Positions 1 to 6,201 of a stretch of 10,551 nt of DNA are shown in pieces. Positions within the stretch are counted from its first letter, which is position 1; every line of letters starts with the position of its first letter. The stretch covers positions 1-10,551 of the forward strand of contig DATHII010000345.1 in NCBI GenBank assembly GCA_035316885.1. The letters are read 5' to 3'. The notes beneath the pieces are model-generated. The model saw only the letters and a list, made by a program, of their open reading frames with translations, was not told the origin of the DNA and searched no databases. The position numbers were made by a program, and so were the translations under genes. The DNA comes from DASRTE01 sp035316885 (GTDB lineage Bacteria > Actinomycetota > Actinomycetes > Jiangellales > Jiangellaceae).

Positions 1-1
1 C

Positions 2-91
2 GTCCGGCTCAACTTCGCCACCTCCCCGGCGATCCTGGACGAGGCCGTGCAACTGATGCGTGCGGCCATCCGTTCGACTGAGCAGTCGTGA
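2..91 (+). CDS. C-terminal end of MalY/PatB-family PLP-dependent aminotransferase / C-S lyase (partial, 5' end outside window)
   Basis: Only the last 29 codons are visible, reading VRLNFATSPAILDEAV and ending TEQS before a TGA. The RLNFAT(S)xxIL pattern near the C terminus is characteristic of the MalY/PatB branch of fold-type I PLP enzymes, which cleave C-S bonds in cystathionine-like substrates or act as aminotransferases; in this family the Arg of the RLNF segment binds the substrate carboxylate. The catalytic lysine and most of the protein lie upstream of the window, so the specific reaction cannot be decided. The stop codon lies inside the 5' arm of a strong hairpin, so this is probably the last gene of its transcript. 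The family call rests on a short but distinctive motif. Confidence 0.72.
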   Translation, partial: VRLNFATSPAILDEAVQLMRAAIRSTEQS

Positions 92-114
92 GGCCGTCAC
101 GGCATGACGGCCTC
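90..114 (+). terminator. Hairpin terminator overlapping the stop codon of the MalY/PatB gene
   Basis: A perfect 10-bp inverted repeat (GAGGCCGTCA / TGACGGCCTC) with the 5-nt loop CGGCA starts within the TGA stop codon. There is no U-tract after it (TGGGGA follows), which fits the U-less terminators often seen in actinobacteria. The symmetry is seen directly; termination is inferred. Confidence 0.7.
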
Positions 115-390
115 TGGGGACGGGGATGTCGCGGCGACGCAGCCCGATCAACCCGGCGGCACGGCGAGCGCGACGCGAATCCGATAAGCAGGGCGCCGCC
201 GTTCGGGCGACCCCGGGTACGTCATCCAGCGCCCGTCGTTCCAGAAGGAGTCCGCCCGCGGCGGTCAGACCGACACGGGCGCTCCCTGTCCTCGTGTTGT
301 GGGAGATGCGATGGACAACGTTGAAGGTATAGGTCCGTGCGTCATGCCCAAGAGGGGTGCCTGTGATCCAAACCGTCCTTGCGTGGAGGG
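115..390. other. Intergenic stretch, no gene recognised
   Basis: This stretch lies between the convergent ends of the MalY/PatB gene and the ScyD/ScyE-like gene. Short open frames on the plus strand (starting near 88, 126 and 299) have Arg/Pro-rich translations with no recognisable motif. I see no convincing gene, promoter or RNA in it. It should contain the 3' end and terminator of the minus-strand gene, but no strong hairpin follows that stop codon. Confidence 0.5.
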
Positions 391-1506
391 TCAATCGAGC
401 GGGACTCGAATGACCTCACCACCGCCGGTACACACGGCGCAGGTAGTGACGTACGCCGCCCCATTTCCGAATGCGACGCCGTACGGTGCGAACAGATCAC
501 CGACAACGGTCTCGTGCACGCTGGCGCCAGGCGTGACCTTCACCAGCGAGCCGATCGGACCGCCCAGCAGGCCGTTCGTAGAGATCTCGACGGCGTACAG
601 CGATCCATCCGGCGCGAATGCCAGATCGGTGAGGTTGGTCAGCCCGGAGGCGTACACCGTGGGTGCCTGGCCCGGAACGACCCGCCAGATGTTCGCGTCA
701 CCCTTCTCGAACGGGAAGCCGGTCAGCTGGCTGATGTAGTACGCCCCGTCGGGCCCCTGGACCACTGAGGTCGGCACGGCATCGGTGGGGATCTGGGTAC
801 CTGGCGGCAGCCCGAGGAAGGGAGGAGCCAACGCGCTCCCGGGGGGCAGCGCCGCAATCGTGGTGAACGTGCCCGTGTGCGACGCCCGGACGACGGCATT
901 GCCCCCGGCGTCGGCGAGGATGTAACCCTCGCCCTGCCGGACCAGGCCGGCGGGCTGGCTGTCGATGTCGGTGCCGTCAGGATTGGCCGCCGCCTCGTTG
1001 GCCAGAACGTCGGCGAACAGCGAGTACCCGCCATGCTTGAGCTTGCCGGTGACCAACGTACCCAGCTGGGCGCCGTCGGGACCGAAGGCAGCGCGGAACT
1101 CTTCGCTGCCTCCGAGCCCGATGCTGAGCACGAACTTCTGGCCGCCAGTGAAGGCAATGTCCGAGGCGCCGAGGGCCTCCCCACTCTCTTCACCGAAGAT
1201 CGATGGCAGGCCGGTCAGGACTCGGTCATCGGGACCGTCGTCTCGGACCTCCGTTACAGCTCCGGAAAAGCCGAGGCAGAACTCCCCGAGCGGGTGAGCG
1301 GCACAGCTCACCGAACCCCCTCGGCCGGCCTCCACGACGTACAGCTCGCCGGTCGCCGAGAACGTGAGATGTCGCGGGCTGTCCAGGCCCGAGGCCACCA
1401 CTTCCCACGGCGGCTGCGCCGACGCGTGCGACGTCGTGCCGGCTACGACCAGCGCAATCGACCCGACGGATGCCGCGATTCGAATACCACGACGAGGTGT
1501 GAGCAT
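391..1506 (-). CDS. Secreted ScyD/ScyE-family beta-propeller-like protein
   Basis: The product has 371 residues, a normal length for ScyD/ScyE-family proteins. Residues 1-30 form a signal peptide: basic MLTPRRGIRI, a hydrophobic core, and an Ala-x-Ala site (ASA|QPP) predicting cleavage after residue 30. The mature part carries the family's repeated NHL/SMP-30-like blades: GLDSPRHLTFSATGELYVVE near residues 40-59, later VPTSVVQGPDGAYYIS, LTDLAFAPDGSLYAVE and PYGVAFGNGAAYVT. The start is supported by AAGGAG four bases before ATG. The name comes from cyanobacterial scytonemin-cluster genes, but most actinobacterial members lie outside any such cluster and have no known function; no scytonemin genes are visible here. 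It is probably extracellular and may bind a ligand or have lactonase-like activity, which is speculative. It is transcribed alone, convergent with the gene at 2-91. Four Cys occur in the mature part, including a CAVC pair near the C terminus. Confidence 0.85.
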   Translation of the reverse strand: MLTPRRGIRIAASVGSIALVVAGTTSHASAQPPWEVVASGLDSPRHLTFSATGELYVVEAGRGGSVSCAAHPLGEFCLGFSGAVTEVRDDGPDDRVLTGLPSIFGEESGEALGASDIAFTGGQKFVLSIGLGGSEEFRAAFGPDGAQLGTLVTGKLKHGGYSLFADVLANEAAANPDGTDIDSQPAGLVRQGEGYILADAGGNAVVRASHTGTFTTIAALPPGSALAPPFLGLPPGTQIPTDAVPTSVVQGPDGAYYISQLTGFPFEKGDANIWRVVPGQAPTVYASGLTNLTDLAFAPDGSLYAVEISTNGLLGGPIGSLVKVTPGASVHETVVGDLFAPYGVAFGNGAAYVTTCAVCTGGGEVIRVPLD

Positions 1507-1522
1507 GGCACTCCTTCTTGGC
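1507..1522 (-). promoter_or_regulatory. Ribosome binding site of the ScyD/ScyE-like gene
   Basis: Read on the minus strand, the bases before the start are AAGAAGGAGTGCC-ATG, giving a strong AAGGAG Shine-Dalgarno sequence four bases from the start codon. It fixes the chosen start. Confidence 0.7.
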
Positions 1523-1588
1523 CCCCCGAGGGAGTGTTCACGAGACGGTTCCCCCCGCGACGATCAGACGTCCCCTCGGCATCCCGAC

Positions 1589-1603
1589 TGTCGTGAGGCG
1601 ACA
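1589..1603. repeat. Small interrupted palindrome upstream of the ScyD/ScyE-like gene
   Basis: TGTCG-TGAGG-CGACA is a 5-bp inverted repeat with a 5-nt spacer, about 85 bp upstream of the minus-strand start codon. It could be an operator, but such short palindromes are frequent in GC-rich DNA. Confidence 0.25.
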
Positions 1604-1609
1604 CTCTAA

Positions 1610-1749
1610 CGGACTGCGCCAGAGTTGCGCGGCCGCTTCGGCGAACTCGTGAACAGCATCATCCCGTTCGGGTCCAAGCCAAGGGGGATGCAACAGAGGA
1701 GTCGGACCTCGATCTCCTATTGGTGATCGGGAAGGGCGACTGGCGGCTG
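1610..1749 (+). pseudogene. Frameshifted fragment of a nucleotidyltransferase (MNT/KNTase-like) domain protein
   Basis: One frame reads RFGELVNSIIPFGSKPRG up to about 1686. A second frame, offset as if one base had been lost near 1680-1687, continues DATEESDLDLLLVIGKGDWRL to about 1746. Together they rebuild the nucleotidyltransferase signature GSxARGDA...SDxDLLV, including the G-S pair and the two metal-binding Asp of SDLD. Such domains are found in minimal nucleotidyltransferases, the MNT partners of HEPN toxins and antibiotic-type transferases. A TAA at 1607 stops the frame just upstream, no start codon is seen, and homology ends where group II intron-like sequence begins. It is a dead remnant. 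No HEPN gene is recognisable nearby. Family assignment is good; the exact parent gene is unknown. Confidence 0.6.
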
Positions 1750-1774
1750 AATCCCGTCCTGGACGCATCCGCAT

Positions 1775-1789
1775 GTCAGACGCAGAGCA
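1775..1789 (+). repeat. 15-bp direct repeat, copy 1 (GTCAGACGCAGAGCA)
   Basis: An identical 15-mer in the same orientation occurs at 5608-5622. This copy sits between the nucleotidyltransferase remnant and the group II intron-like sequence. Confidence 0.5.
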
Positions 1790-2390
1790 CGGGCGACTCC
1801 TGGGCCGGGTGAAGTCGCCGGCTGGGAGGCCACGAGGAAGGTCTGCGGCGTACTCGTAGTGATGCCGAAGGGGCAAAGCTCGTCGTCCGCTGGACAGGCC
1901 GGGGCGTGGCGGAGCCGTCGTAGTAGTCCGAGACCGGGAAAGCCGGTCACATGGCGAAGGGCGGCAGCGAGTTCGCAGCGCGGGGACTGAGATCGCAGGA
2001 GATCGCCGGTGAACACCGGCGTGCTGTGGCCGGAGCTCGATTGGGCCGAGTCGCAGGTACTGCGGATCCAGACCAAGCTGCACCAAAGGGCGACCGAAGA
2101 TCACGGTCGCCGATTTGACGACCTGTTCATCCTCGTCTGTGACCCGGCTGTTCTCACGGTGGCGTGGGCACGGGTCCGGGGCAACCGAAGGAAGCCGTCC
2201 CCGGCGAGCAGCAAGACGGCCAGCCTGACCACCGTCGCACCTCCCCGGCCGACTCGAGACTTCCTCGAAGGCTGCCGCAGCGATGCCCACGGGCCCAGGA
2301 AGTCGCACCCGAACGGGTGCGCCCGCGTCGGCCTCGGAGCCGTTCCGCCTATACGTTCCCATGCCGAGCCTCAGTCCAGCCTGATGGTTG
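1790..2390 (+). mobile_element. Remnant of a group II intron (5' RNA domains and start of its maturase ORF)
   Basis: Bases 1850-2008 resemble the domain I region that precedes the maturase reading frame in actinobacterial group II introns, with purine-rich loops such as CCGAAGGGGCAAAG, CCGGGGCGTGGCGGAGCCG and GAGACCGGGAAAGCCGGTCACATGGCGAAGGG. It leads directly into a recognisable N-terminal reverse transcriptase segment at 2009. No GUGYG-type 5' end is certain and no domain V/VI or 3' end follows, so both borders are approximate. Group II introns splice as ribozymes and move by retrohoming with their reverse transcriptase; this copy lacks the catalytic protein core and 3' RNA domains and cannot be active alone. 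The RNA-level match is from memory of related introns; the protein-level match is stronger. Confidence 0.6.
2009..2385 (+). pseudogene. Truncated, degenerate group II intron reverse transcriptase/maturase (N-terminal part)
   Basis: From a GTG at 2009 the frame reads VNTGVLWPELDWAESQ, then VLRIQTKLHQRATED, RRFDDLFILVCDPAV, and VAWARVRGNR ending near 2188. This is the conserved N-terminal (RT-0/RT-1) signature of actinobacterial group II intron proteins, normally QTKLHQWA...RRFDDLFNLV.DPAFL..AW.RVRGN. After 2188 the expected GARTAGVDG is broken by an indel. Weak similarity continues in mixed frames: TRDFLEGCRSDAH near 2250-2290 resembles the FLxxLRxxL region, and FRLYVPMPSL near 2343-2372 resembles RYLGIPTLAD. 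The palm motif YADD, the maturase X domain and the endonuclease are absent. The open frame happens to run on to 2479 but is not expected to make a working protein. Confidence 0.72.
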
Positions 2391-2404
2391 GTGGGCGAGG
2401 CTGG

Positions 2405-2433
2405 TTGACATGGCTCACGGACCGCAGCAAGAT
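2405..2433 (+). promoter_or_regulatory. Candidate promoter for the beta-helix gene
   Basis: A perfect TTGACA (2405-2410) is followed after 17 bases by CAAGAT (2428-2433), a weak -10 box. It lies about 60 bp upstream of the start codon, just after the intron remnant ends. The -35 box is exact but the -10 matches poorly. Confidence 0.35.
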
Positions 2434-2491
2434 GGCGCGTCGAGTTGGCGCAGGGGATTGGAGCTGGCTGTATCGGTGAGGGCGAGACGCT

Positions 2492-5014
2492 ATGTCTAAG
2501 CACGCGCTGCGCAGACCCAGGTACGCGTTGCGCCGACCTGAGCGCCATCGGCCCCGGATTGTCAGCACGCTTTCCGTCCTCGTCGTGGTCATGGCGACGA
2601 CGCTGTCGATGATGCTAACGGGCTCGGCCAAGAACAACTCTGATCCCATCGCGACTGTCGCCTACGGCAGCGGCACGCACATGGTCGCGTGCGCCGGTCG
2701 AGAGATCGGGGTAACCCGTGGGGGCGCATCTGACGTCAAGGTGGTCTGTGAATACGGCGTCCGCCGGGTGGGAGCTGCTCAGACGTTCGTCGCGGCCGAG
2801 GCGCGCACGGCACGCACCGCACTACCGGCGGGGACGACTTCGGGGACGCTCCTGATCTCCTCCGTCCAGACGTCGGCTTCGTCCACGGTGTCGATGAAGG
2901 GCTGGACAAAGGCGTACGACTTCGTGAGCGCCACCCGGGGCCTGCGGCTGGCGACGTGGTGGCGCGTGGCGGTCCCGGATGAGGCAGCGCCGGTCGCTAC
3001 GCTCAGCGCGCCGGTCCGGGTCTCCATGATGACGCTCGCCTTCACAGGGATCGACCCGCAGGCGCCGCTGCGGTCGACGGGGACGGGGGCGGGGCTCACC
3101 GCACCCGCCGGTCGGGGGGTCGACGGGGGGATGTGGCTGCACAGCCTCGGTGCGCAGGGACCACGTGTGCGCGTGACGCCACCTGACGGTGCGACGAGCG
3201 TTGGCACTCTCGCCAACGGGTACAACATGACCGCACAGGCCGTCAGCGCGTCGGAGTCAGGCGCGACCCCGCCATCAACTTGGAGCGCCAGGCGCGTGCG
3301 GGCCGCCGTCGCCGGGCTGCTCGGCCTCGGACCGGCACCCAAGGCTGCCGTCCCCCCTGGTGCAACTGCGGTGGCCGCCGGTGCGAACATGAACGTCTCG
3401 TGCGGCTCCCTCGCTCTTGAGTACGAGGTTGTCAGCGCCACTGTCCTCAGCGTGACGTGCGAGGGTGAGGAGTCATCCAACCCGACGCCGTCGGCGACCC
3501 CGACGTCCAGCCCGACGCCAACGACGACTCCCACGACGACTCCCACGTCGCCGACGCATTCCCCATCGCCGTCCGCATCCCCGACCGTGACGCCGCCAGC
3601 GGGCAGCGCGCCCACTGCGCCGACAAATGTTTGCGACACCTCGGCTCTCGCTGGACCGGCCAGCGCCCCGCCCGGCGCGATCGTCGTGCAGCCGACGCAG
3701 AAGCTCGACGATCTCGTGCAGTCCCGTAGCAGCGGGGCCACCTACTGGCTTGCACCCGGCGTCCACACTCTCGTGAACGGCCAGTATGACCAGGTGAGGC
3801 CGAACACGGGAGACACGTTCATTGGGGCGCCAGGAGCGATCCTCGACGGCCGGCATATCAACCTGTACGCCTTCGGTGGCACCGCGGCGAACGTCACCAT
3901 CTCCAACCTGACGATCCAGAATTTCGGCTCGGCCGGCGACAACAACAACGAGGGCGTCGTGAACCACGACTCGGCGCGGAACTGGACGATCGCCCGCAAC
4001 ACGATCCAGCTCAATGCCGGCGCGGGTGTCATGATCGGATCTGACGACCGTGTGCTCGCCAACTGCATCCGTAACAACGGCCAGTATGCGTTCAACGCCT
4101 ACCACAGCAATGGTGTGACCAACATCGTCCTGGACGGCAATGAGATCTCGGGTAACAACACCGACGACTGGGAGAAGCGCCAGCCTGGGTGCGGTTGTAC
4201 CGGTGGTGGGAAGTTCTGGGAAACACGGGGCGCTGTCGTCACGAACAACTACGTCCACGACAACAAGGGCGTCGGTCTGTGGGCCGACAGCAACAACGCC
4301 GATTTCCTCTTCCAGGGCAATTACGTGTCCGGCAACGACGACGAGGGCATCATGTACGAGACGAGCTACAACGCGGCGATCTTGAACAACACGTTCGTCA
4401 GGAACGCGCTCGTCAAAGGTCCCACCAACCCGGGCTTCCCGGCCTCCGCGATCTACATCTCCGAGGCCGGGAGTGACAGCCGGGTCGCCGGGTCCAATGG
4501 TGACCGGTTCCGGATCTCCGGGAACGTCTTCACTGACAACTGGGCCGGGATCGTGGCGTGGGAGAACGCCGACCGGTTCGCAGGGTCACCGGCCAACACC
4601 AGCACCGGCATGACGACCCTGGTTAACCCAGATGTCGCCACCGTCGAGGCCTGCTCGACACCCTCGCTGATCGCCACCAAGCCGTACTTCGACGACTGCC
4701 GCTGGAAGACGCAGAACCTTCTGGTGGACCACAACATCTTCACGCTGAACGCCGCGAACGTACAAGGGTGCTCGGTGGACGACAGCTGCGGACTGAACGG
4801 GCTGTTCTCCAACCACGGCACGTACCCGAGCTGGTCGCCGTACAAGGGCTCTGTCATCCGGGAGAGCATCACGTTCCACCAGAACAACGTTTGGCAGAAC
4901 AACCGCTACCAGGGCCCATGGAGCTTCATGGTCTACGACCAGGCGACAGTATTGCCGTTGGCGAAGTGGCAGGCGGCTCCGTTTAACCAGGACGCCGGGA
5001 GCACGCTCGGCTGA
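2492..5014 (+). CDS. Exported right-handed parallel beta-helix repeat protein with N-terminal module and Thr/Pro linker
   Basis: The product has 840 residues. Residues 1-22 are strongly basic; 24-45 are hydrophobic and serve as a long signal peptide or membrane anchor (possible cleavage at GSA|KNN, 46). Residues 64-87 and 300-324 are two short similar Cys-pair segments (MVAC...VCE and MNVSC...VTCE) bracketing a beta-rich domain at about 95-270 (LRLATWWRVA, LAFTGIDPQAPL), of a type seen in actinobacterial extracellular proteins. Residues 326-378 are a Thr/Pro/Ser linker. Residues about 395-830 are Asn-rich beta-helix coils of NosD/pectate-lyase-like form: NVTISNLTIQNFG, NWTIARNTIQLN, LFQGNYVSGNDDEG, AAILNNTFVRN, FRISGNVFTDN, LLVDHNIFTLN. 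Such folds bind or cleave polysaccharides; no lyase or hydrolase residues can be assigned, so the activity is unknown. There is no LPXTG motif. A weak GAGGG at 2478-2482 precedes the ATG. It is intact, monocistronic and flanked by decayed mobile elements. Confidence 0.85.
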   Translation: MSKHALRRPRYALRRPERHRPRIVSTLSVLVVVMATTLSMMLTGSAKNNSDPIATVAYGSGTHMVACAGREIGVTRGGASDVKVVCEYGVRRVGAAQTFVAAEARTARTALPAGTTSGTLLISSVQTSASSTVSMKGWTKAYDFVSATRGLRLATWWRVAVPDEAAPVATLSAPVRVSMMTLAFTGIDPQAPLRSTGTGAGLTAPAGRGVDGGMWLHSLGAQGPRVRVTPPDGATSVGTLANGYNMTAQAVSASESGATPPSTWSARRVRAAVAGLLGLGPAPKAAVPPGATAVAAGANMNVSCGSLALEYEVVSATVLSVTCEGEESSNPTPSATPTSSPTPTTTPTTTPTSPTHSPSPSASPTVTPPAGSAPTAPTNVCDTSALAGPASAPPGAIVVQPTQKLDDLVQSRSSGATYWLAPGVHTLVNGQYDQVRPNTGDTFIGAPGAILDGRHINLYAFGGTAANVTISNLTIQNFGSAGDNNNEGVVNHDSARNWTIARNTIQLNAGAGVMIGSDDRVLANCIRNNGQYAFNAYHSNGVTNIVLDGNEISGNNTDDWEKRQPGCGCTGGGKFWETRGAVVTNNYVHDNKGVGLWADSNNADFLFQGNYVSGNDDEGIMYETSYNAAILNNTFVRNALVKGPTNPGFPASAIYISEAGSDSRVAGSNGDRFRISGNVFTDNWAGIVAWENADRFAGSPANTSTGMTTLVNPDVATVEACSTPSLIATKPYFDDCRWKTQNLLVDHNIFTLNAANVQGCSVDDSCGLNGLFSNHGTYPSWSPYKGSVIRESITFHQNNVWQNNRYQGPWSFMVYDQATVLPLAKWQAAPFNQDAGSTLG
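3467..3625 (+). other. Thr/Pro/Ser-rich linker region inside the beta-helix gene
   Basis: This segment encodes residues 326-378, almost only Thr, Pro and Ser. It contains a perfect 12-bp tandem duplication (ACGACGACTCCC at 3521-3532 and 3533-3544), giving PTTTPTTT. Such linkers separate modules in secreted actinobacterial enzymes and are often glycosylated; the length may vary by repeat slippage. Confidence 0.75.
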
Positions 5015-5068
5015 CGTTGCGGCGTATCTCCGCCGGCATCCATCGAACCGGATACCTCGCTCACGGGT

Positions 5069-5084
5069 CATACCACCCGGTATG
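5069..5084 (+). terminator. Possible weak terminator hairpin after the beta-helix gene
   Basis: CATACC-ACCC-GGTATG is a 6-bp stem with a 4-nt loop, 55 bases after the stop codon. It has no U-tract and the stem is short, so termination is uncertain. Confidence 0.3.
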
Positions 5085-5189
5085 CCACCACTCGACAGAG
5101 GTAGGCCCGATTCTGCTGTCTGGAGCCGCGTTGAAGTTGCATCGGCTAGCGTGGCTCGCAATGGCAGTTCCCGGGGGGATGAAACCGTG

Positions 5190-5430
5190 CGTCAGGGCTA
5201 CCAGAGTTCTCGCGCCAAACGGATCGCGGTTCTTCCGGCATGTGCCCTCGTGTCGACCGTCGCCCGCGCCTACTACGACGAGCTCCGCCGACGTGGAATG
5301 GGACACCGCCGCGCTGCGTCAACTCGCCAACCGGCTCGTCGGCATCCTGCACGGCTGCCTCAAAACCGGCACCGTCTACGACGAAGCGACCGCCTGGTCA
5401 CACCACGCCCCCCACACCGCCGCCGCTTGA
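5190..5430 (+). pseudogene. C-terminal remnant of an IS110-family transposase (frameshifted)
   Basis: One frame (about 5196-5315) reads KRIAVLPACALVSTVARAYYDELRRRGMGH. The next frame (about 5316-5430) continues LRQLANRLVGILHGCLKTG, then VYDEATAWSHH, and ends HTAAA with TGA at 5428-5430. Joined, they match the end of the Transposase_20 domain of IS110-type elements, where R-A-Y-Y-D-x-x-R-x-x-G-x-x-H is followed by an A-L-R-x-L-x-N/R-R-L helix and a GxLY-type tail. An indel within 5307-5319 disrupts the frame. The N-terminal DEDD (RuvC-like) catalytic domain is absent upstream, where only the beta-helix gene and a short spacer lie. It is an inactive remnant. Confidence 0.68.
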
Positions 5431-5583
5431 CACGATTTCGGCATGGGATGTCTGCTTGGCGACCCGGCACGCGGTCACCACCGTGGACCGATCCACCCCG
5501 TGCCGGTCGGCAGCCTCCCCACCACAGCAGACATCCCCGCCCGCCTCCAACCAGCTCAGGCACGCCGCCGCAGGTGGGGTATT
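5431..5583 (-). pseudogene. Helix-turn-helix transposase-like remnant on the opposite strand
   Basis: Read on the minus strand from 5583 to 5431 the frame gives AACLSWLEAGGDV, then EAADRHGVDRSTVVTACRVAKQ. This resembles the N-terminal helix-turn-helix of small transposase OrfA-type proteins of actinobacteria (WLESG...AAARxGVDRSTVMTICRxAKQ). There is no start codon close by and similarity stops after AKQ, exactly where the IS110-type remnant ends on the other strand (its stop is 5428-5430). The frame is open upstream to about 5770 but with no further recognisable motif. The exact IS family cannot be named; another DNA-binding protein is possible. Confidence 0.42.
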
Positions 5584-5817
5584 TCTCCAACCGGATGACC
5601 GGACTAAGTCAGACGCAGAGCAAGCTGCCGGCCCCCAGTGAGGCGGATCATGCTGGGCGGCCAGTTGGGAAATGGCTGCCGTTTGGATGGGTTTACGGGC
5701 GATCTGTCGTTCGCGGTCGGCGATTCCCTTGCCTGAGCCTTGCGTTGTCGTCCCGCAGCTAGGCGCGCCTCACGGTTGAGCCTCCACAGCCGCGCCCGCC
5801 CTCGGTCCTCGGTCTGA
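5584..5817. other. Non-coding or decayed stretch between remnants
   Basis: No intact gene is seen. On the minus strand near 5715-5760 a short stretch reads LRDDNARLRQ, with GIADRERQIAR in the neighbouring frame. This looks like the coiled-coil tail of a transposase accessory protein, but is too short to assign. The 15-bp direct repeat lies at its beginning. Confidence 0.35.
5608..5622 (+). repeat. 15-bp direct repeat, copy 2 (GTCAGACGCAGAGCA)
   Basis: Identical to 1775-1789 and in the same orientation. The flanking bases differ. The two copies bracket the intron remnant, the beta-helix gene and the two transposase remnants. Confidence 0.5.
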
Positions 5818-6039
5818 ACGCCCGCGTGGCACGTCGACTTCTACCTCAAGGACGAGTCGGTGCATCCCATCGGCTCGCTCAAGCACCGCCTAGCCCGCTC
5901 CCTCTTTCTCTACGCCCTCACCAGTGGCTGGATCCACGAAGGCACGCCGGTCATCGAGGCGTCCTCGGGCTCGACCGCGATCTCCGAGGCTTACAGCTCG
6001 TTGTCGCCGAGGCCTCCCCACCCGCACGGAACCGGGTGA
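5818..6039 (+). pseudogene. Fragment of a PLP-dependent cysteine-synthase-family protein
   Basis: The frame reads WHVDFYLKDESVHPIGSLKH, then RLARSLFLYALTSGW and EGTPVIEASSGSTAISEAY, up to about 6000. It matches the N-terminal part of the tryptophan-synthase-beta/cysteine-synthase superfamily: the Lys in GSLKH (codon 5881-5883) is the expected Schiff-base lysine and ASSGSTA is the loop holding the substrate carboxylate. These enzymes do beta-replacement on O-acetylserine-like substrates. A stop codon (TGA 5815-5817) lies directly upstream, and after AY the sequence turns into unrelated SSLSPRPPHPHGTG and stops at 6037-6039. Roughly 60 of some 300-370 residues remain, so it cannot be active. 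It may have been carried in with, or cut by, the neighbouring mobile elements. Confidence 0.68.
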
Positions 6040-6146
6040 TTCGGCGCCAGCGACGCGCATCTGTCGCCCAAGCAGGGCGATGAGGGATCCCCGATGCCTG
6101 GCTGTTACTCGAGGACGTACGCGACCAGCTGCTGTGTTCGCCACAC

Positions 6147-6170
6147 CCGACCGGGCCTCGAGGTGGTCGG
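6147..6170 (-). terminator. Possible terminator hairpin of the minus-strand transglutaminase operon
   Basis: CCGACC (6147-6152) pairs with GGTCGG (6165-6170) across a 12-nt loop that itself contains the palindrome CCTCGAGG. It begins about 30 bases after the stop codon at 6202-6204. There is no U-tract; the assignment is tentative. Confidence 0.3.
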
Positions 6171-6201
6171 CCGATGGACGTCGTGGTCACCAAGGCGACG
6201 G

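Noticed and set aside
391..1506. Possible scytonemin biosynthesis locus because of the ScyD/ScyE family name
   Set aside because: No other scytonemin genes are visible. Family members are widespread in actinobacteria without that pathway, so only the family is named.
1538..2548. Open frame of 336 codons on the minus strand
   Set aside because: Its translation is Arg/Pro/Ser-rich without motifs, it runs antisense to the group II intron and nucleotidyltransferase remnants, and it overlaps the start of the beta-helix gene. It is a GC-bias shadow.
3521..3544. Tandem repeat considered as a CRISPR or regulatory repeat
   Set aside because: It is a 12-bp in-frame coding duplication in the Thr/Pro linker, with no spacers.
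2779..3741. Open frame of 320 codons antisense to the beta-helix gene
   Set aside because: It mirrors the Thr/Pro linker (Val/Gly/Asp repeats) and has no recognisable domain, while the plus strand carries a clear signal peptide and fold.
3473..4258. Open frame of 261 codons on the minus strand within the beta-helix gene
   Set aside because: It is a shadow of the beta-helix codons, with an Arg/Gly-rich low-complexity end from the linker repeat.
5715..5760. Coiled-coil-like LRDDNARLRQ on the minus strand, possibly the tail of a transposase accessory protein
   Set aside because: It covers only about ten residues with a frame change right after. This is too short to call a gene remnant.
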